9,573 nt of DNA from an uncultured Oscillospiraceae bacterium (GCA_900541975.1 UQLR01000033.1:1-9573); one strand, 5' to 3'; positions 1 through 7,453 are shown, numbered from the stretch's first letter. The notes: a model not told the origin generated them from the letters alone. Numbers and translations are program-made.

Positions 1-35
1 AAGATTATTTAATATAATTATATGCAGTATTCCTA

Positions 36-64
36 TAGACAAATATAAACATTTTTTATAAAAT
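36..64 (+). promoter_or_regulatory. Candidate sigma-A promoter of the XRE gene
   Basis: A -35-like hexamer TAGACA (36-41, five of six matches to TTGACA) is separated by 17 bases from a -10-like TAAAAT (59-64, five of six matches to TATAAT). Transcription would begin near position 71, about 50 bases before the XRE start codon. The surrounding 120 bases are extremely AT-rich, so such matches arise easily by chance and the call is tentative. A second TATAAT lies at 13-18, but its -35 partner would fall outside the window. Apart from these sites I see nothing else in the first 105 bases. Confidence 0.35.
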
Positions 65-121
65 AATATATCATTTGTTTTTGCTGCAATTTGTACAAAA
101 AATGAAAAAGGAGTTATTTTT

Positions 122-334
122 ATGTACCCAAGAATGAAAGAACTGCGGGAAAAGGCAGGTCTTTCACAGGAAAGTCTCACGTCTTACCTGCGAATCAACC
201 TGCGCAAATACAAAAAGTATGAAAGCGGAAAAAAACAACCACCTTCTCAAATTTTGTTACAGCTTTCTTTATTTTATGACGTAAGCATCCCCTATATATG
301 TGGCAATACAGACAATCCTGAAAGGCGGTATTAA
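122..334 (+). CDS. Small XRE-family helix-turn-helix regulator
   Basis: This 70-residue protein is essentially one Cro/C1-type helix-turn-helix domain. Seen in the sequence: an N-terminal helix containing LREKAGLSQ (residues 8-16), where GLSQESL opens the turn helix; a recognition region around YLRINLRKYKKYESG (22-36); and a closing helix pair QILLQLSLFYDVSIPYI. The ending CGNTDNP matches the common tail of this family, which usually reads like YLLGRTDNP. The start is supported by an AAAGGAG ribosome binding site about 7 bases upstream of the ATG. It has no effector or dimerisation domain, so it could be a stand-alone repressor, for instance of a mobile-element or toxin-antitoxin module, but no such partner is visible. 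The genes to its left are outside the window. The target is unknown. Confidence 0.85.
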   Translation: MYPRMKELREKAGLSQESLTSYLRINLRKYKKYESGKKQPPSQILLQLSLFYDVSIPYICGNTDNPERRY

Positions 335-436
335 GCATATTTTTTCCTTTTTATGCGCTTTCAGCCGGCTCCGTCCCCGGTGTCTGAATGGTTACGAATT
401 TTTTATTTGTAGATCTGGTGGACATGCGCTATAGTT

Positions 437-976
437 ATGTTGGATGTTTTCAGCACCCGGCATCATTTTATTTGGAGGAACATAAATGCAGCGGGAGCAA
501 TTACGGTAACCAAGAAAGATTTGGGAACCCTTTTGCAAAAGGCAGAGGTTTATATGGAACCCTCCCGTTACACCACAGACTCCTATACATATTTTTCAGA
601 AGCATACCTGCAGGCACAGACCGTATATAATGACGACCTTTCCACATCAGAAGACGTGGACCTTGCCTTTTCCAACCTGCTGCTCTCCATTCTTTCCCTG
701 CAGGAAAAACCTGTCCCCACCATGTATGGCGATGTGGACGGCAACGGCGCAGTGACGGTCTCCGACACGCTTTCCCTGCAAAAAAGAATCGCACGCGTTG
801 CACAGTTTTCTGCTGCACAGGAACAGTATGGAGATGTAAACGGGGATGGCGCCATTACCACAGCCGATGTGCTGCTTATACAAAAATACATTGCGCACAG
901 TATTGACCGTTTTCCCGTTCAAGGCCCAGAAGACATAGAAGATACCAAGCCTGACGAACTTGCAGGCTTACTTTGA
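437..976 (+). CDS. FIVAR-dockerin protein, probable C-terminal remnant of a secreted cellulosome-type gene
   Basis: The frame encodes two recognisable parts. Residues about 28-88 form a FIVAR-like helical repeat: LGTLLQKAE, a PSRYTTDSY turn, then the FSEAYLQAQTVYND and VDLAFSNLLLSI helices. Residues about 97-161 are a full type I dockerin with two calcium loops, DVDGNGAVTVSD (99-110) and DVNGDGAITTAD (133-144), each followed by a helix of the LSLQKRIAR or LLIQKYIAH type. Dockerins dock secreted enzymes or adhesins onto cohesin scaffolds outside the cell, and FIVAR repeats occur as spacers in large surface proteins. Here there is no signal peptide, no catalytic domain and no good ribosome binding site at ATG 437. 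The open frame begins just after a stop at 410-412, and the first ~20 residues look unlike any domain. The simplest reading is the 3' end of a longer gene whose 5' part was lost, so it may be a pseudogene. A terminator follows 25 bases after the stop. Confidence 0.65.
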   Translation: MLDVFSTRHHFIWRNINAAGAITVTKKDLGTLLQKAEVYMEPSRYTTDSYTYFSEAYLQAQTVYNDDLSTSEDVDLAFSNLLLSILSLQEKPVPTMYGDVDGNGAVTVSDTLSLQKRIARVAQFSAAQEQYGDVNGDGAITTADVLLIQKYIAHSIDRFPVQGPEDIEDTKPDELAGLL

Positions 977-1000
977 TCGTAAAACAATAAAACTGTCAGA

Positions 1001-1040
1001 AAGAACCCGGCTCTTTTTATGAGCCGGGTTCTTTTCTTTT
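1001..1040 (+). terminator. Intrinsic terminator after the dockerin gene
   Basis: A 13-bp perfect stem (1001-1013 with 1021-1033, arm AAGAACCCGGCTC) closes a 7-base loop and runs straight into a T-rich tract ending TTTCTTTT. This is a strong plus-strand terminator. The hairpin also lies directly after the stop codon of the convergent GtrA gene. On the minus strand it is followed by TCTGACAG, a poor U-tract, so termination in that direction is probably weaker. Confidence 0.9.
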
Positions 1041-1599
1041 ATCTCCCCTGTTTTTCCTGTTGTTCCGGATTTCTCCCGCCGTCTTCTTTTGTTTTAAACG
1101 CGAAAAACCGTTGCCCAATATAATTAAACATAACAAAGAAAACAGAGCCCGCCAGCATAGAAATATTGTCGGTTACCATTTTAACCAGCTGCGCTGCTGT
1201 TTTTCCTGCAAAAAAGGACATTGTTCCAAGCCATTGCGCTATAGCCGTTACAGCGCCGCCCAGCCAGTTGTGTGCAATCCAATCCACCAGAGGCTTTGCA
1301 AGCCCGTATGCCAGCAGATAACATACGGCAATATTGATTATAAACCGTATCACGGTTTTTTTGTTGCTTTCTTTGTTCTGGAATGTAAAATATTTGTTCA
1401 AAAAGTAACTTAAAATACTGGTAAGCACATAATTTGCGGCAGATCCTACCCAATAGTTGGTATTGCTGTCAAACCAGCCAAGTGACGTTGCTATATTATA
1501 ATACCCAAGCATAATTCCATATCCTACCAGGGTATTCACAATTCCAACCAGAACAAATTTTAAAAACTTTTTGTCAAAAAACGTCTTCAAAAACTGCAT
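1039..1599 (-). CDS. GtrA-family membrane protein, putative polyprenyl-phosphate-sugar flippase
   Basis: This 186-residue protein is a member of the GtrA family (Pfam GtrA-like, PF04138). Four hydrophobic segments can be seen, around residues 13-35, 48-73, 83-108 and 143-168. Family-typical strings include FVLVGIVNTLVGYG near the N terminus, SYFLNKYFTFQ after the second segment, and FNYIGQRFFAFK at the end. GtrA/GtcA proteins are thought to flip undecaprenyl-phosphate-linked sugars across the cytoplasmic membrane; the activity is inferred for the family rather than proven here. It is somewhat longer than many family members because of a loop of about 30 residues (110-142) before the last membrane segment and a hydrophilic tail rich in E, Q, K and R. 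It starts 18 bases after the GT2 stop, with AGGAG about 12 bases before the ATG, and is almost certainly co-transcribed with that gene. Confidence 0.88.
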   Translation of the reverse strand: MQFLKTFFDKKFLKFVLVGIVNTLVGYGIMLGYYNIATSLGWFDSNTNYWVGSAANYVLTSILSYFLNKYFTFQNKESNKKTVIRFIINIAVCYLLAYGLAKPLVDWIAHNWLGGAVTAIAQWLGTMSFFAGKTAAQLVKMVTDNISMLAGSVFFVMFNYIGQRFFAFKTKEDGGRNPEQQEKQGR

Positions 1600-1617
1600 A
1601 ATTCCCGTTTTCTCCTG

Positions 1618-2574
1618 TTATTCCTCGGTGCGGCCGTTTTCTTTTTTTTCTATATTGGTACTCTTCAGCAAAAAAATCGGCCGCTTCTTGCTTTCCATAT
1701 AAATACGCCCGATATATTCTCCCAAAATACCGACGGAAAATTCAATAATCCCGCCCATAAACAGTGTAATACAAATACTTGTTGCATAACCAGGAACATC
1801 TATCCCCGTTACAAGCGTCTTAATAAGCGTTATAATAATATAGATTAACGCAATTAAAGAGATCAATATGCCCATGCCTGCAATAATACGCAGGGGTGCA
1901 ACAGAAAACGCGGTGATCCCGTCAATGGCATATTTAAACAGACCCCAAAAGCTCCATTTTGTTTTTCCAATCGCCCGCTCTATATTTTCATAAGGAAGCC
2001 ATTTCGTCTCATAGCCAACCCAGCTGAAAATGCCCTTGGAAAAACGCTGCACTTCTGAAAGCTCCAGCACCGCGTCAACCATTCTTCTGGACATAATGCG
2101 AAAATCCACAGCGCCGTACGGCATTTTTACGTCGGTTATTTTATTGCTGAACCTGTAAAAATTTTTAGAAAAAAAACTTCTGATTTTTGATTCACCTTCC
2201 CGGGAGGTCCTTCTGGCCGCACAGCAGTCATAGCCTTCTTCAACGCCCCGAATCATTTCCGGGATCATTTTAGGCGGGTGCTGCAAATCTGCATCCATTA
2301 CAATCACATAATCCCCGCTTGTATATTTCAGTCCGGCATACATAGCCGCTTCTTTCCCAAAATTGCGCGAAAAAGAAAGATATTTTACATTCGGGTTTTG
2401 TTCTGCAAGCAGCTTCATCTTTGAAAAAGTTGCGTCGCGGCTTCCGTCATCCACCAAAATAAACGTAAAAGCATATCCAAAAATTTCGTCCACAACCTTT
2501 GAAGTTTCCAACAGGAAAACTTCAAGCCCTTCTTCCTCATTATAGCAGGGAACAACTATATCAACCGTTTTCAT
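1618..2574 (-). CDS. Polyprenyl-phosphate glycosyltransferase, GT2 family (GtrB/CsbB/DPM1-like)
   Basis: The enzyme is predicted to transfer a sugar from a nucleotide donor onto undecaprenyl phosphate on the cytoplasmic face of the membrane. The GT-A domain shows IVVPCYNEEEGL (residues 6-17), VDDGS (41-45) and the metal-binding DAD motif in VMDADLQHPP (D94, D96). The C-terminal part has two membrane segments (about 229-253 and 264-287) followed by GEYIGRIYMESKKRPIF, the usual end of the GtrB/CsbB subgroup. A longer open frame reaches an ATG at 2625, but a -10 element sits only about 10 bases before that ATG. The ATG at 2574 is preceded by AAGGAAATGGTGG and opens directly with MKTVDIVVP, the normal family start, giving 318 residues. 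It heads an operon with the GtrA gene and diverges from yfhO. The transferred sugar cannot be told from sequence; GlcNAc or glucose would be typical. Confidence 0.9.
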   Translation of the reverse strand: MKTVDIVVPCYNEEEGLEVFLLETSKVVDEIFGYAFTFILVDDGSRDATFSKMKLLAEQNPNVKYLSFSRNFGKEAAMYAGLKYTSGDYVIVMDADLQHPPKMIPEMIRGVEEGYDCCAARRTSREGESKIRSFFSKNFYRFSNKITDVKMPYGAVDFRIMSRRMVDAVLELSEVQRFSKGIFSWVGYETKWLPYENIERAIGKTKWSFWGLFKYAIDGITAFSVAPLRIIAGMGILISLIALIYIIITLIKTLVTGIDVPGYATSICITLFMGGIIEFSVGILGEYIGRIYMESKKRPIFLLKSTNIEKKENGRTEE

Positions 2575-2633
2575 GCTACCACCATTTCCTTTGTACGTAT
2601 AAAAATTCTTGATGCTTTTGTACATGTAATAAG

Positions 2634-2642
2634 ATTATAACA
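2634..2642 (-). promoter_or_regulatory. Extended -10 promoter of the GT2-GtrA operon
   Basis: On the minus strand the sequence TGTTATAAT is a perfect extended -10 element (TG, one base, TATAAT). No good -35 hexamer lies at the right spacing, only a T-run, which is tolerable for an extended -10 promoter. Transcription would start near 2627, leaving a leader of about 53 bases to the ATG at 2574. This placement is a main reason for rejecting the upstream ATG at 2625 as the start. Confidence 0.6.
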
Positions 2643-2695
2643 AACCCCATAAGAAAAAAAAAGGGCTATACGGTGAAAAACCATTATTTATAAAT

Positions 2696-2721
2696 AAAAC
2701 CTGCAAAAAGCAGGTTTTTTT
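2696..2721 (+). terminator. Terminator-like hairpin inside the divergent intergenic region
   Basis: A 9-bp stem, AAAACCTGC (2696-2704) with GCAGGTTTT (2710-2718), encloses a loop of five A. On the plus strand it runs into seven T, the form of an intrinsic terminator. On the minus strand the 3' side reads GCAGGTTTTATTT, so it may also stop transcription that way. It lies between the GT2 promoter and the yfhO promoter, where no gene ends. It may insulate each promoter from transcription coming from the other side, or end a short unrecognised transcript. Confidence 0.65.
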
Positions 2722-2723
2722 CT

Positions 2724-2736
2724 GTAAACGGTTTAC
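2724..2736 (+). promoter_or_regulatory. Inverted repeat over the yfhO -35 box, LacI/CcpA-like operator candidate
   Basis: GTAAAC and GTTTAC flank a single G, forming a perfect 6-bp inverted repeat. The right arm overlaps the -35 hexamer of the yfhO promoter, where a bound protein would block RNA polymerase. The TGTAAACG half-site resembles operators of the LacI/GalR family and half of a CcpA cre site, but the other half is offset by one base from the cre consensus. The regulator is not identified. Confidence 0.4.
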
Positions 2737-2760
2737 CCAATAGAAAATTAATGGTAAAAT
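2732..2760 (+). promoter_or_regulatory. Sigma-A promoter of yfhO
   Basis: The -35 hexamer TTTACC (2732-2737) and -10 hexamer TAAAAT (2755-2760) are 17 bases apart, and TG at 2752-2753 adds an extended -10 element. The expected transcription start, near 2767, lies after the upstream in-frame ATG at 2764, so that ATG cannot be the start when this promoter is used. The next in-frame ATG, at 2803, is the supported one. Confidence 0.65.
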
Positions 2761-2802
2761 GGGGTGTATTTATATTTGCATCGGGAGGATGAAACAAAGA
2801 CC

Positions 2803-5496
2803 ATGAGCAAAAAAAAGAAAAAAAAGCCGGCCGTCAAAAAACTGCCGACCACAGCGCCCGCAACCCTTCAAACCGCAGGCAAACCGTCTAATACCAGGCT
2901 TTATCTTGTATTATCGTTTTTTCTGCCGTTTTTGCTGTTGGGAACAGCCTACGCTGTAAACGGCGTTTACCCGTTTGGCGATAAGCAAATTCTGGTAACG
3001 GACCTGTGGCAACAATATTATCCGTTTTTATCGGACTTTCAGGCAAAACTGCAGGAAGGCTCTTCCCTGCTCTATTCCTGGGATACGGGTATGGGGTCCA
3101 ATTTTGTCGCACTGTCGGCATATTATCTGGCAAGCCCGCTGAACTTCTTTACTCTGTTTATCCCACAAGCTTTTCTTCGTGAAGCGCTCACGGTATTTTT
3201 ATTAATTCGCATCGGCTGCTCCGGGCTGTTTTGTGCCATTTTCCTGAAATCCGTTTTTAAACGCAACGACATTACACTGCCGTTTTTCTCTGTTTTGTAC
3301 GCGCTGTGCGCATACACCATGGGTTATTACTGGAATATTATCTGGTTTGATTCTTTTGCCCTGCTCCCACTGGTCGTCCTTGGCACTGTGGCGCTGGTGC
3401 GGGAAGGCAAATACAAATTATACGTAATATCCCTGGCGCTGGCCGTCCTGACCAATTATTATATGGGCTTTTTTATTTGCATATTTACGGCCATTGTGTT
3501 TTTTGGAGTATGTATTTGCAGCAAGTTATCATTAAAGGCCTTTTTCAAAAAGCTTTTAAGCATTGCAGGCTTTTCGGCGATCAGCCTGTCGTTGACCGCG
3601 TTTGTTACACTCCCGGCTTATTTGAATTTGCAGCTGACCCACAGTGCGGAAAATGCGTTCCCTTCCCCATGGAAATTTGAAAATTCTTTCGTAGACCTCT
3701 TCGGCAACTTCGCCGCTTTTGTTCCCCCTAATGTAAAAGAAGGCCTGCCAAATATTTACTGCGGCTTTTTATGCATTATGCTGGCAGTTGTATTTTTGCT
3801 GGCTAAGAAAATTTCGCTGCGCGAAAAAATTCTGCATGTTTCCGTGCTGGCGTTCCTTCTGATCAGCTGTAACGTCAACGTGCTTAATTTCATTTGGCAC
3901 GGGTTCCACTCTACCAATATGATTCCTTATCGGTATTCTTTTTTAATCTCGTTTATTTTGGTCGTTATGGCATACCGTGCCTTTACACTGTTGGAGGGCA
4001 TTACGCTGGTAGATATTTGCGGCATGGCGATCGCCGCCACGTTTGTCATTGTGTGCGCCGCTGTCGGCCAGCAGGACGATACCGCCGTATATGGCAGCAT
4101 TGTACTTGCTGTAATCTTCCTGTTTGTTCTGTTTTTGTACGAACGGAAACTCTTTAACAAAAAAGCCGTTACCGGTATCGTCTGCGGCGTTATTTTGGTA
4201 GAAATGTGTTTTAACGTAATGATTGGCGTAAACGAAGTGCGTGTAACAGACCACACTGGTTATCCGGACCAGTTTAATAAGGTCCAGTCTGCGTTGGACA
4301 CGCTGGAAGAAACCGACGACGAAGAATTTTACAGGGTAGAATTTTCTGCATACTATACACTGAACGATCCGCCGTTATACGGTTATACCGGGGTATCTCA
4401 ATTTGCTTCCACCGCTAATGTAAACGTTACAAACTTTCTGGAAGGGATCGGCCTGCTTGGCTGGGATGCCGGCAACCGTTACTATTACGCGGAAACCTCG
4501 CCTTTGACCAACGCGTTTGTAAATTTAAAATATCTCATTGCCAAAAACAGCTATCTGGCAGACACGGTCAACTGGTCGCAGGCGTTCGACACAGACGGCA
4601 TGAAAACCTATAAAAACAACCGTTATCTTTCTCTTGGTTTTATGACGGAAAAAAATCTGCAGACCTTCCTGCCCGATAAAACCGATCCTTTCAAGGCGCA
4701 GCAGGAGCTGTTTGAAAAAGCCACAGGCATTACCGACGAGCTCTTTACCCCGGTAAGCGTGCTAAACGTGGGGCATTCTAATCTAAACGTATATTACGAC
4801 CAGGAGGGTGTTTACGGGCAGTACAACTACCGTCCGCAGGACGCCGCGCAGAGCAGCTCTTTGAAATGGAACTATGAAATGCCGGAAGACGGCGTACTAT
4901 ATGTGTATGCAAAAATTGACAATACGGAAAACGTTCTGGTCAGCAATGATCAAAACGGCAGCCAGCACTGGTATAATATCAAACGTCCCTATATTTTCTC
5001 TGCCGGAAAGTATAATAAGGGTGACATTGTGTCGTTTTTTTCAAACACCACAACGGGGTATTCCGGTAGTGCGGATATTTATGTTTGCGTACTAAATCAG
5101 GACGTCTTTGACAGAGGCTATGCACTGCTCAACGACGAAAAGCTGGAAATTACAAACCTGACCTCCACACAGGTAGACGGCACCATTACCGCTAAAAAGG
5201 ATGGTTTGATGTATACCTCGATTCCTTATGAAAAAGGATGGACCGCATACGTAGACGGCGTAGAAACGGAAATTACGCCGATTGCAAACGCCATGTGTGC
5301 AATTCCTCTTTCGCAGGGGGAGCACCAGGTTACCTTCAAATATTCCCCCAACGGCTTTATTCCCGGTGTTCTGCTGGGTACAGCCGCTCTTGCGCTTTTT
5401 GTTTTGATTATCGCCGTGGAGCAGGTTTATAAAAGAAAACGCAAAAAAATGTTGTCTGATCCTGCAACAACCACAGTTGATACAAAACAGGTATAA
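2803..5496 (+). CDS. yfhO: YfhO-family membrane glycosyltransferase (GT-C type)
   Basis: This 897-residue protein belongs to the YfhO family (Pfam PF09586). A lysine-rich cytoplasmic N terminus precedes the first membrane segment (about residues 33-53). The first extracytoplasmic loop carries YPFGDKQILVTDLWQQYYPF and SWDTGMGSNF, the family's most recognisable region; its aspartate in VTDLWQQY corresponds to the acidic residue typical of GT-C enzymes. About a dozen membrane segments follow to roughly residue 470, then a long extracytoplasmic domain, a final membrane segment (852-873) and a basic tail. In Bacillus, Listeria and Staphylococcus, YfhO proteins act with a CsbB-type GT2 and a GtcA flippase to add sugars to lipoteichoic acid; the acceptor here is unknown. 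The start at 2803 is chosen from the promoter position and GGGAGG at 2783-2788, although the 14-base gap to the ATG is long. The gene diverges from the GT2-GtrA operon. Confidence 0.9.
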   Translation: MSKKKKKKPAVKKLPTTAPATLQTAGKPSNTRLYLVLSFFLPFLLLGTAYAVNGVYPFGDKQILVTDLWQQYYPFLSDFQAKLQEGSSLLYSWDTGMGSNFVALSAYYLASPLNFFTLFIPQAFLREALTVFLLIRIGCSGLFCAIFLKSVFKRNDITLPFFSVLYALCAYTMGYYWNIIWFDSFALLPLVVLGTVALVREGKYKLYVISLALAVLTNYYMGFFICIFTAIVFFGVCICSKLSLKAFFKKLLSIAGFSAISLSLTAFVTLPAYLNLQLTHSAENAFPSPWKFENSFVDLFGNFAAFVPPNVKEGLPNIYCGFLCIMLAVVFLLAKKISLREKILHVSVLAFLLISCNVNVLNFIWHGFHSTNMIPYRYSFLISFILVVMAYRAFTLLEGITLVDICGMAIAATFVIVCAAVGQQDDTAVYGSIVLAVIFLFVLFLYERKLFNKKAVTGIVCGVILVEMCFNVMIGVNEVRVTDHTGYPDQFNKVQSALDTLEETDDEEFYRVEFSAYYTLNDPPLYGYTGVSQFASTANVNVTNFLEGIGLLGWDAGNRYYYAETSPLTNAFVNLKYLIAKNSYLADTVNWSQAFDTDGMKTYKNNRYLSLGFMTEKNLQTFLPDKTDPFKAQQELFEKATGITDELFTPVSVLNVGHSNLNVYYDQEGVYGQYNYRPQDAAQSSSLKWNYEMPEDGVLYVYAKIDNTENVLVSNDQNGSQHWYNIKRPYIFSAGKYNKGDIVSFFSNTTTGYSGSADIYVCVLNQDVFDRGYALLNDEKLEITNLTSTQVDGTITAKKDGLMYTSIPYEKGWTAYVDGVETEITPIANAMCAIPLSQGEHQVTFKYSPNGFIPGVLLGTAALALFVLIIAVEQVYKRKRKKMLSDPATTTVDTKQV

Positions 5497-5509
5497 ACCG
5501 CTTTATTTC

Positions 5510-5555
5510 AAATTCCGGCCCTGCCAAATGTATTTACAGGGCCGGAATTTATTAT
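5510..5555 (+). terminator. Terminator after yfhO
   Basis: A 14-bp perfect stem (5510-5523 with 5537-5550, core TTCCGGCCCTG) surrounds a 13-base loop and is followed by TATTATTATTG. The stem is strong but the U-tract is interrupted. It starts 13 bases after the yfhO stop codon. Confidence 0.75.
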
Positions 5556-5574
5556 TATTGATTCTGTCCGGATT

Positions 5575-5616
5575 AAAAAAAGGCTGCTGCGTAGAAAATA
5601 CGCAGCAGCCTTTTTT
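5575..5616. terminator. Bidirectional terminator between yfhO and lepA
   Basis: A 12-bp perfect stem, GGCTGCTGCGTA (5582-5593) with its complement (5599-5610), closes a GAAAA loop. Seven A precede it and six T follow it, so it reads as an intrinsic terminator on both strands. It backs up the weaker yfhO terminator on the plus strand and ends the nth-lepA transcript on the minus strand, about 25 bases after the lepA stop. Confidence 0.93.
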
Positions 5617-5641
5617 ATCCCTGCAGTAAGCTAAAAAGTTC

Positions 5642-7453
5642 TCAGTCCGTATCCAATTTTAAAACCGCCATAAACGCGTCCTGCGGAACCTCTACACTGC
5701 CCAGCTGCCGCATCCGCTTTTTGCCTTCCTTCTGTTTTTCCAGCAGCTTTTTCTTTCTGGTAATGTCGCCGCCATAGCATTTCGCAAGCACATCCTTGCG
5801 CATGGCCTTGACCGTTTCCCTTGCAATAATCTTTCCGCCTATACATGCCTGAATGGGAACCTCAAATAGCTGCCTTGGAATTTTCTCTTTGAGCTTCTCC
5901 GCCATCTTTCTGGCTCTTCCGTATGCCTTATCCGTGTGGATAATAAACGAAAGCGCGTCCACCACTTCTCCGTTGAGCATAATATCCAGTTTTACAAGTT
6001 TGGATTCCACATAGCCGTCAAGTTCATAATCAAAAGAGGCATAACCCCTTGTACGCGACTTCAATGTATCGAAGAAATCATAAATAATTTCTGCCAGCGG
6101 CAGCGCATAATGAATGTCTACTCTATCTGCATCTATATAGGTCATATCTTTAAAAGTCCCGCGCCTGTCCTGGCAAAGCTCCATAATATTCCCTACATAT
6201 TCGCTGGGCGCATAAATATGGGCGTTGGTCATCGGCTCTTCCGCTTTTAAGATTACCGAAGGATCCGGATAATTGGTGGGGTTGTCTATCATTTCTACCG
6301 TTCCATCTGTTTTTGTAATCCGGTAAATAACGCTGGGCGCCGTTGTAATCAGATCCAGGCTATATTCTCGTTCCAGGCGCTCCTGTATAATTTCCATATG
6401 CAAAAGGCCAAGAAAACCGCAGCGGAAGCCAAACCCCAGAGCAACTGATGTTTCCGGCTCAAATGAAAGCGACGCATCGTTTAAACGCAGTTTTTCCAAG
6501 GCGTCGCGCAGATCCCCATAGCGCGCGCCGTCTGCCGGGTAGATCCCGCAGAAAACCATGGACTGTACCTCCCTGTACCCAGGCAGCGGCGCATCCGCCG
6601 GATTGCTTTCAAGTGTTACGGTATCACCCACTTGTGCGTCGCGCACCGACTTAATAGAGGCGGCAATATAGCCAACCTCCCCAGCAGACAGCTCCTGCCT
6701 TGGCTCCAGGCTTGTTGCGCGCAAAAAACCGCATTCCACTACGGTAAACACAGATCCCGTTGCCATCAGCTTAATCGCATCACCGGGCTTGACCGTCCCG
6801 TCCATAACTCTGATATAAATAATAACGCCCTTGTAGCTGTCATAATACGAATCAAAAATTAACGCCTTCAGCGGTGCATTTGCATCTCCCTGCGGAGGAG
6901 GCACGTTCTTTACTACCTGCTCCAGCACGGCGCGGATATTTGTTCCTTCTTTGGCAGACACCTGCGGTGCATCCTGGGCGGGAATTCCAATTACATCTTC
7001 AATTTCTGTAATCACACGCTGCGGGTCGGCGCTGGGAAGGTCTATCTTATTGACAACCGGTACAATTTCCAGCCCGCTGTCTACAGCAAGATAGGTATTT
7101 GCAAGCGTTTGTGCTTCAATCCCCTGCGATGCGTCCACAACCAGTACCGCGCCTTCGCATGCGGCAAGAGAACGTGATACCTCATAATTAAAATCCACGT
7201 GGCCGGGCGTATCAATCAAATTAAATATATATTCTTCACCGTCGTCCGCCTTGTATAACAGCGTAACGGCATGCGCCTTTATGGTAATGCCGCGCTCCCG
7301 TTCAAGTTCCATATTGTCAAGCAGCTGGTCCTCCATGTCTCGTAGCGCGACCGATTGCGTTTGCTCCAGAATACGGTCCGCCAGCGTACTCTTTCCGTGA
7401 TCTATATGCGCAATAATGCTGAAATTCCTAATTTTATCCTTTGGAAAAGACAT
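5642..7453 (-). CDS. lepA: Elongation factor 4 (LepA), ribosome-bound GTPase
   Basis: This 603-residue protein is a full-length EF-4. All GTPase motifs are present: AHIDHGKS (G1, 15-22), RGITI (G2, 54-58), DTPGH (G3, 81-85), NKID (G4, 135-138) and SAK (G5, 166-168). The EF-4-specific C-terminal domain is recognisable from [20 protein letters not shown] and the closing [13 protein letters not shown]-4 binds the ribosome, where it has been linked to back-translocation, initiation and ribosome biogenesis. AAGGAGG lies about 6 bases before the ATG, a near-ideal ribosome binding site. It starts 33 bases after nth and is probably co-transcribed with it. In many Firmicutes lepA is followed by hemW and the hrcA-grpE-dnaK cluster; here it is followed at once by a terminator, so that arrangement is absent. 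Confidence 0.98.
   Translation of the reverse strand: MSFPKDKIRNFSIIAHIDHGKSTLADRILEQTQSVALRDMEDQLLDNMELERERGITIKAHAVTLLYKADDGEEYIFNLIDTPGHVDFNYEVSRSLAACEGAVLVVDASQGIEAQTLANTYLAVDSGLEIVPVVNKIDLPSADPQRVITEIEDVIGIPAQDAPQVSAKEGTNIRAVLEQVVKNVPPPQGDANAPLKALIFDSYYDSYKGVIIYIRVMDGTVKPGDAIKLMATGSVFTVVECGFLRATSLEPRQELSAGEVGYIAASIKSVRDAQVGDTVTLESNPADAPLPGYREVQSMVFCGIYPADGARYGDLRDALEKLRLNDASLSFEPETSVALGFGFRCGFLGLLHMEIIQERLEREYSLDLITTAPSVIYRITKTDGTVEMIDNPTNYPDPSVILKAEEPMTNAHIYAPSEYVGNIMELCQDRRGTFKDMTYIDADRVDIHYALPLAEIIYDFFDTLKSRTRGYASFDYELDGYVESKLVKLDIMLNGEVVDALSFIIHTDKAYGRARKMAEKLKEKIPRQLFEVPIQACIGGKIIARETVKAMRKDVLAKCYGGDITRKKKLLEKQKEGKKRMRQLGSVEVPQDAFMAVLKLDTD

Noticed and set aside
335..356. Possible terminator after the XRE gene (GCATA and TATGC around a T-rich loop)
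   Set aside because: The stem is only 5 bp around a 12-base loop with no T-tract after it, too weak to call.
501..922. Three minus-strand open frames opposite the dockerin gene
   Set aside because: They overlap the dockerin domain, show no domain-like composition and have no ribosome binding sites, so they are shadows.
2575..2625. N-terminal extension of the GT2 frame to ATG 2625
   Set aside because: It lacks a ribosome binding site and lies about 10 bases after a perfect extended -10 element; the 17 extra residues do not match the family start.
2764..2802. N-terminal extension of the YfhO frame to ATG 2764
   Set aside because: The ATG falls before the predicted transcription start and has no ribosome binding site; the GGGAGG lies downstream of it.
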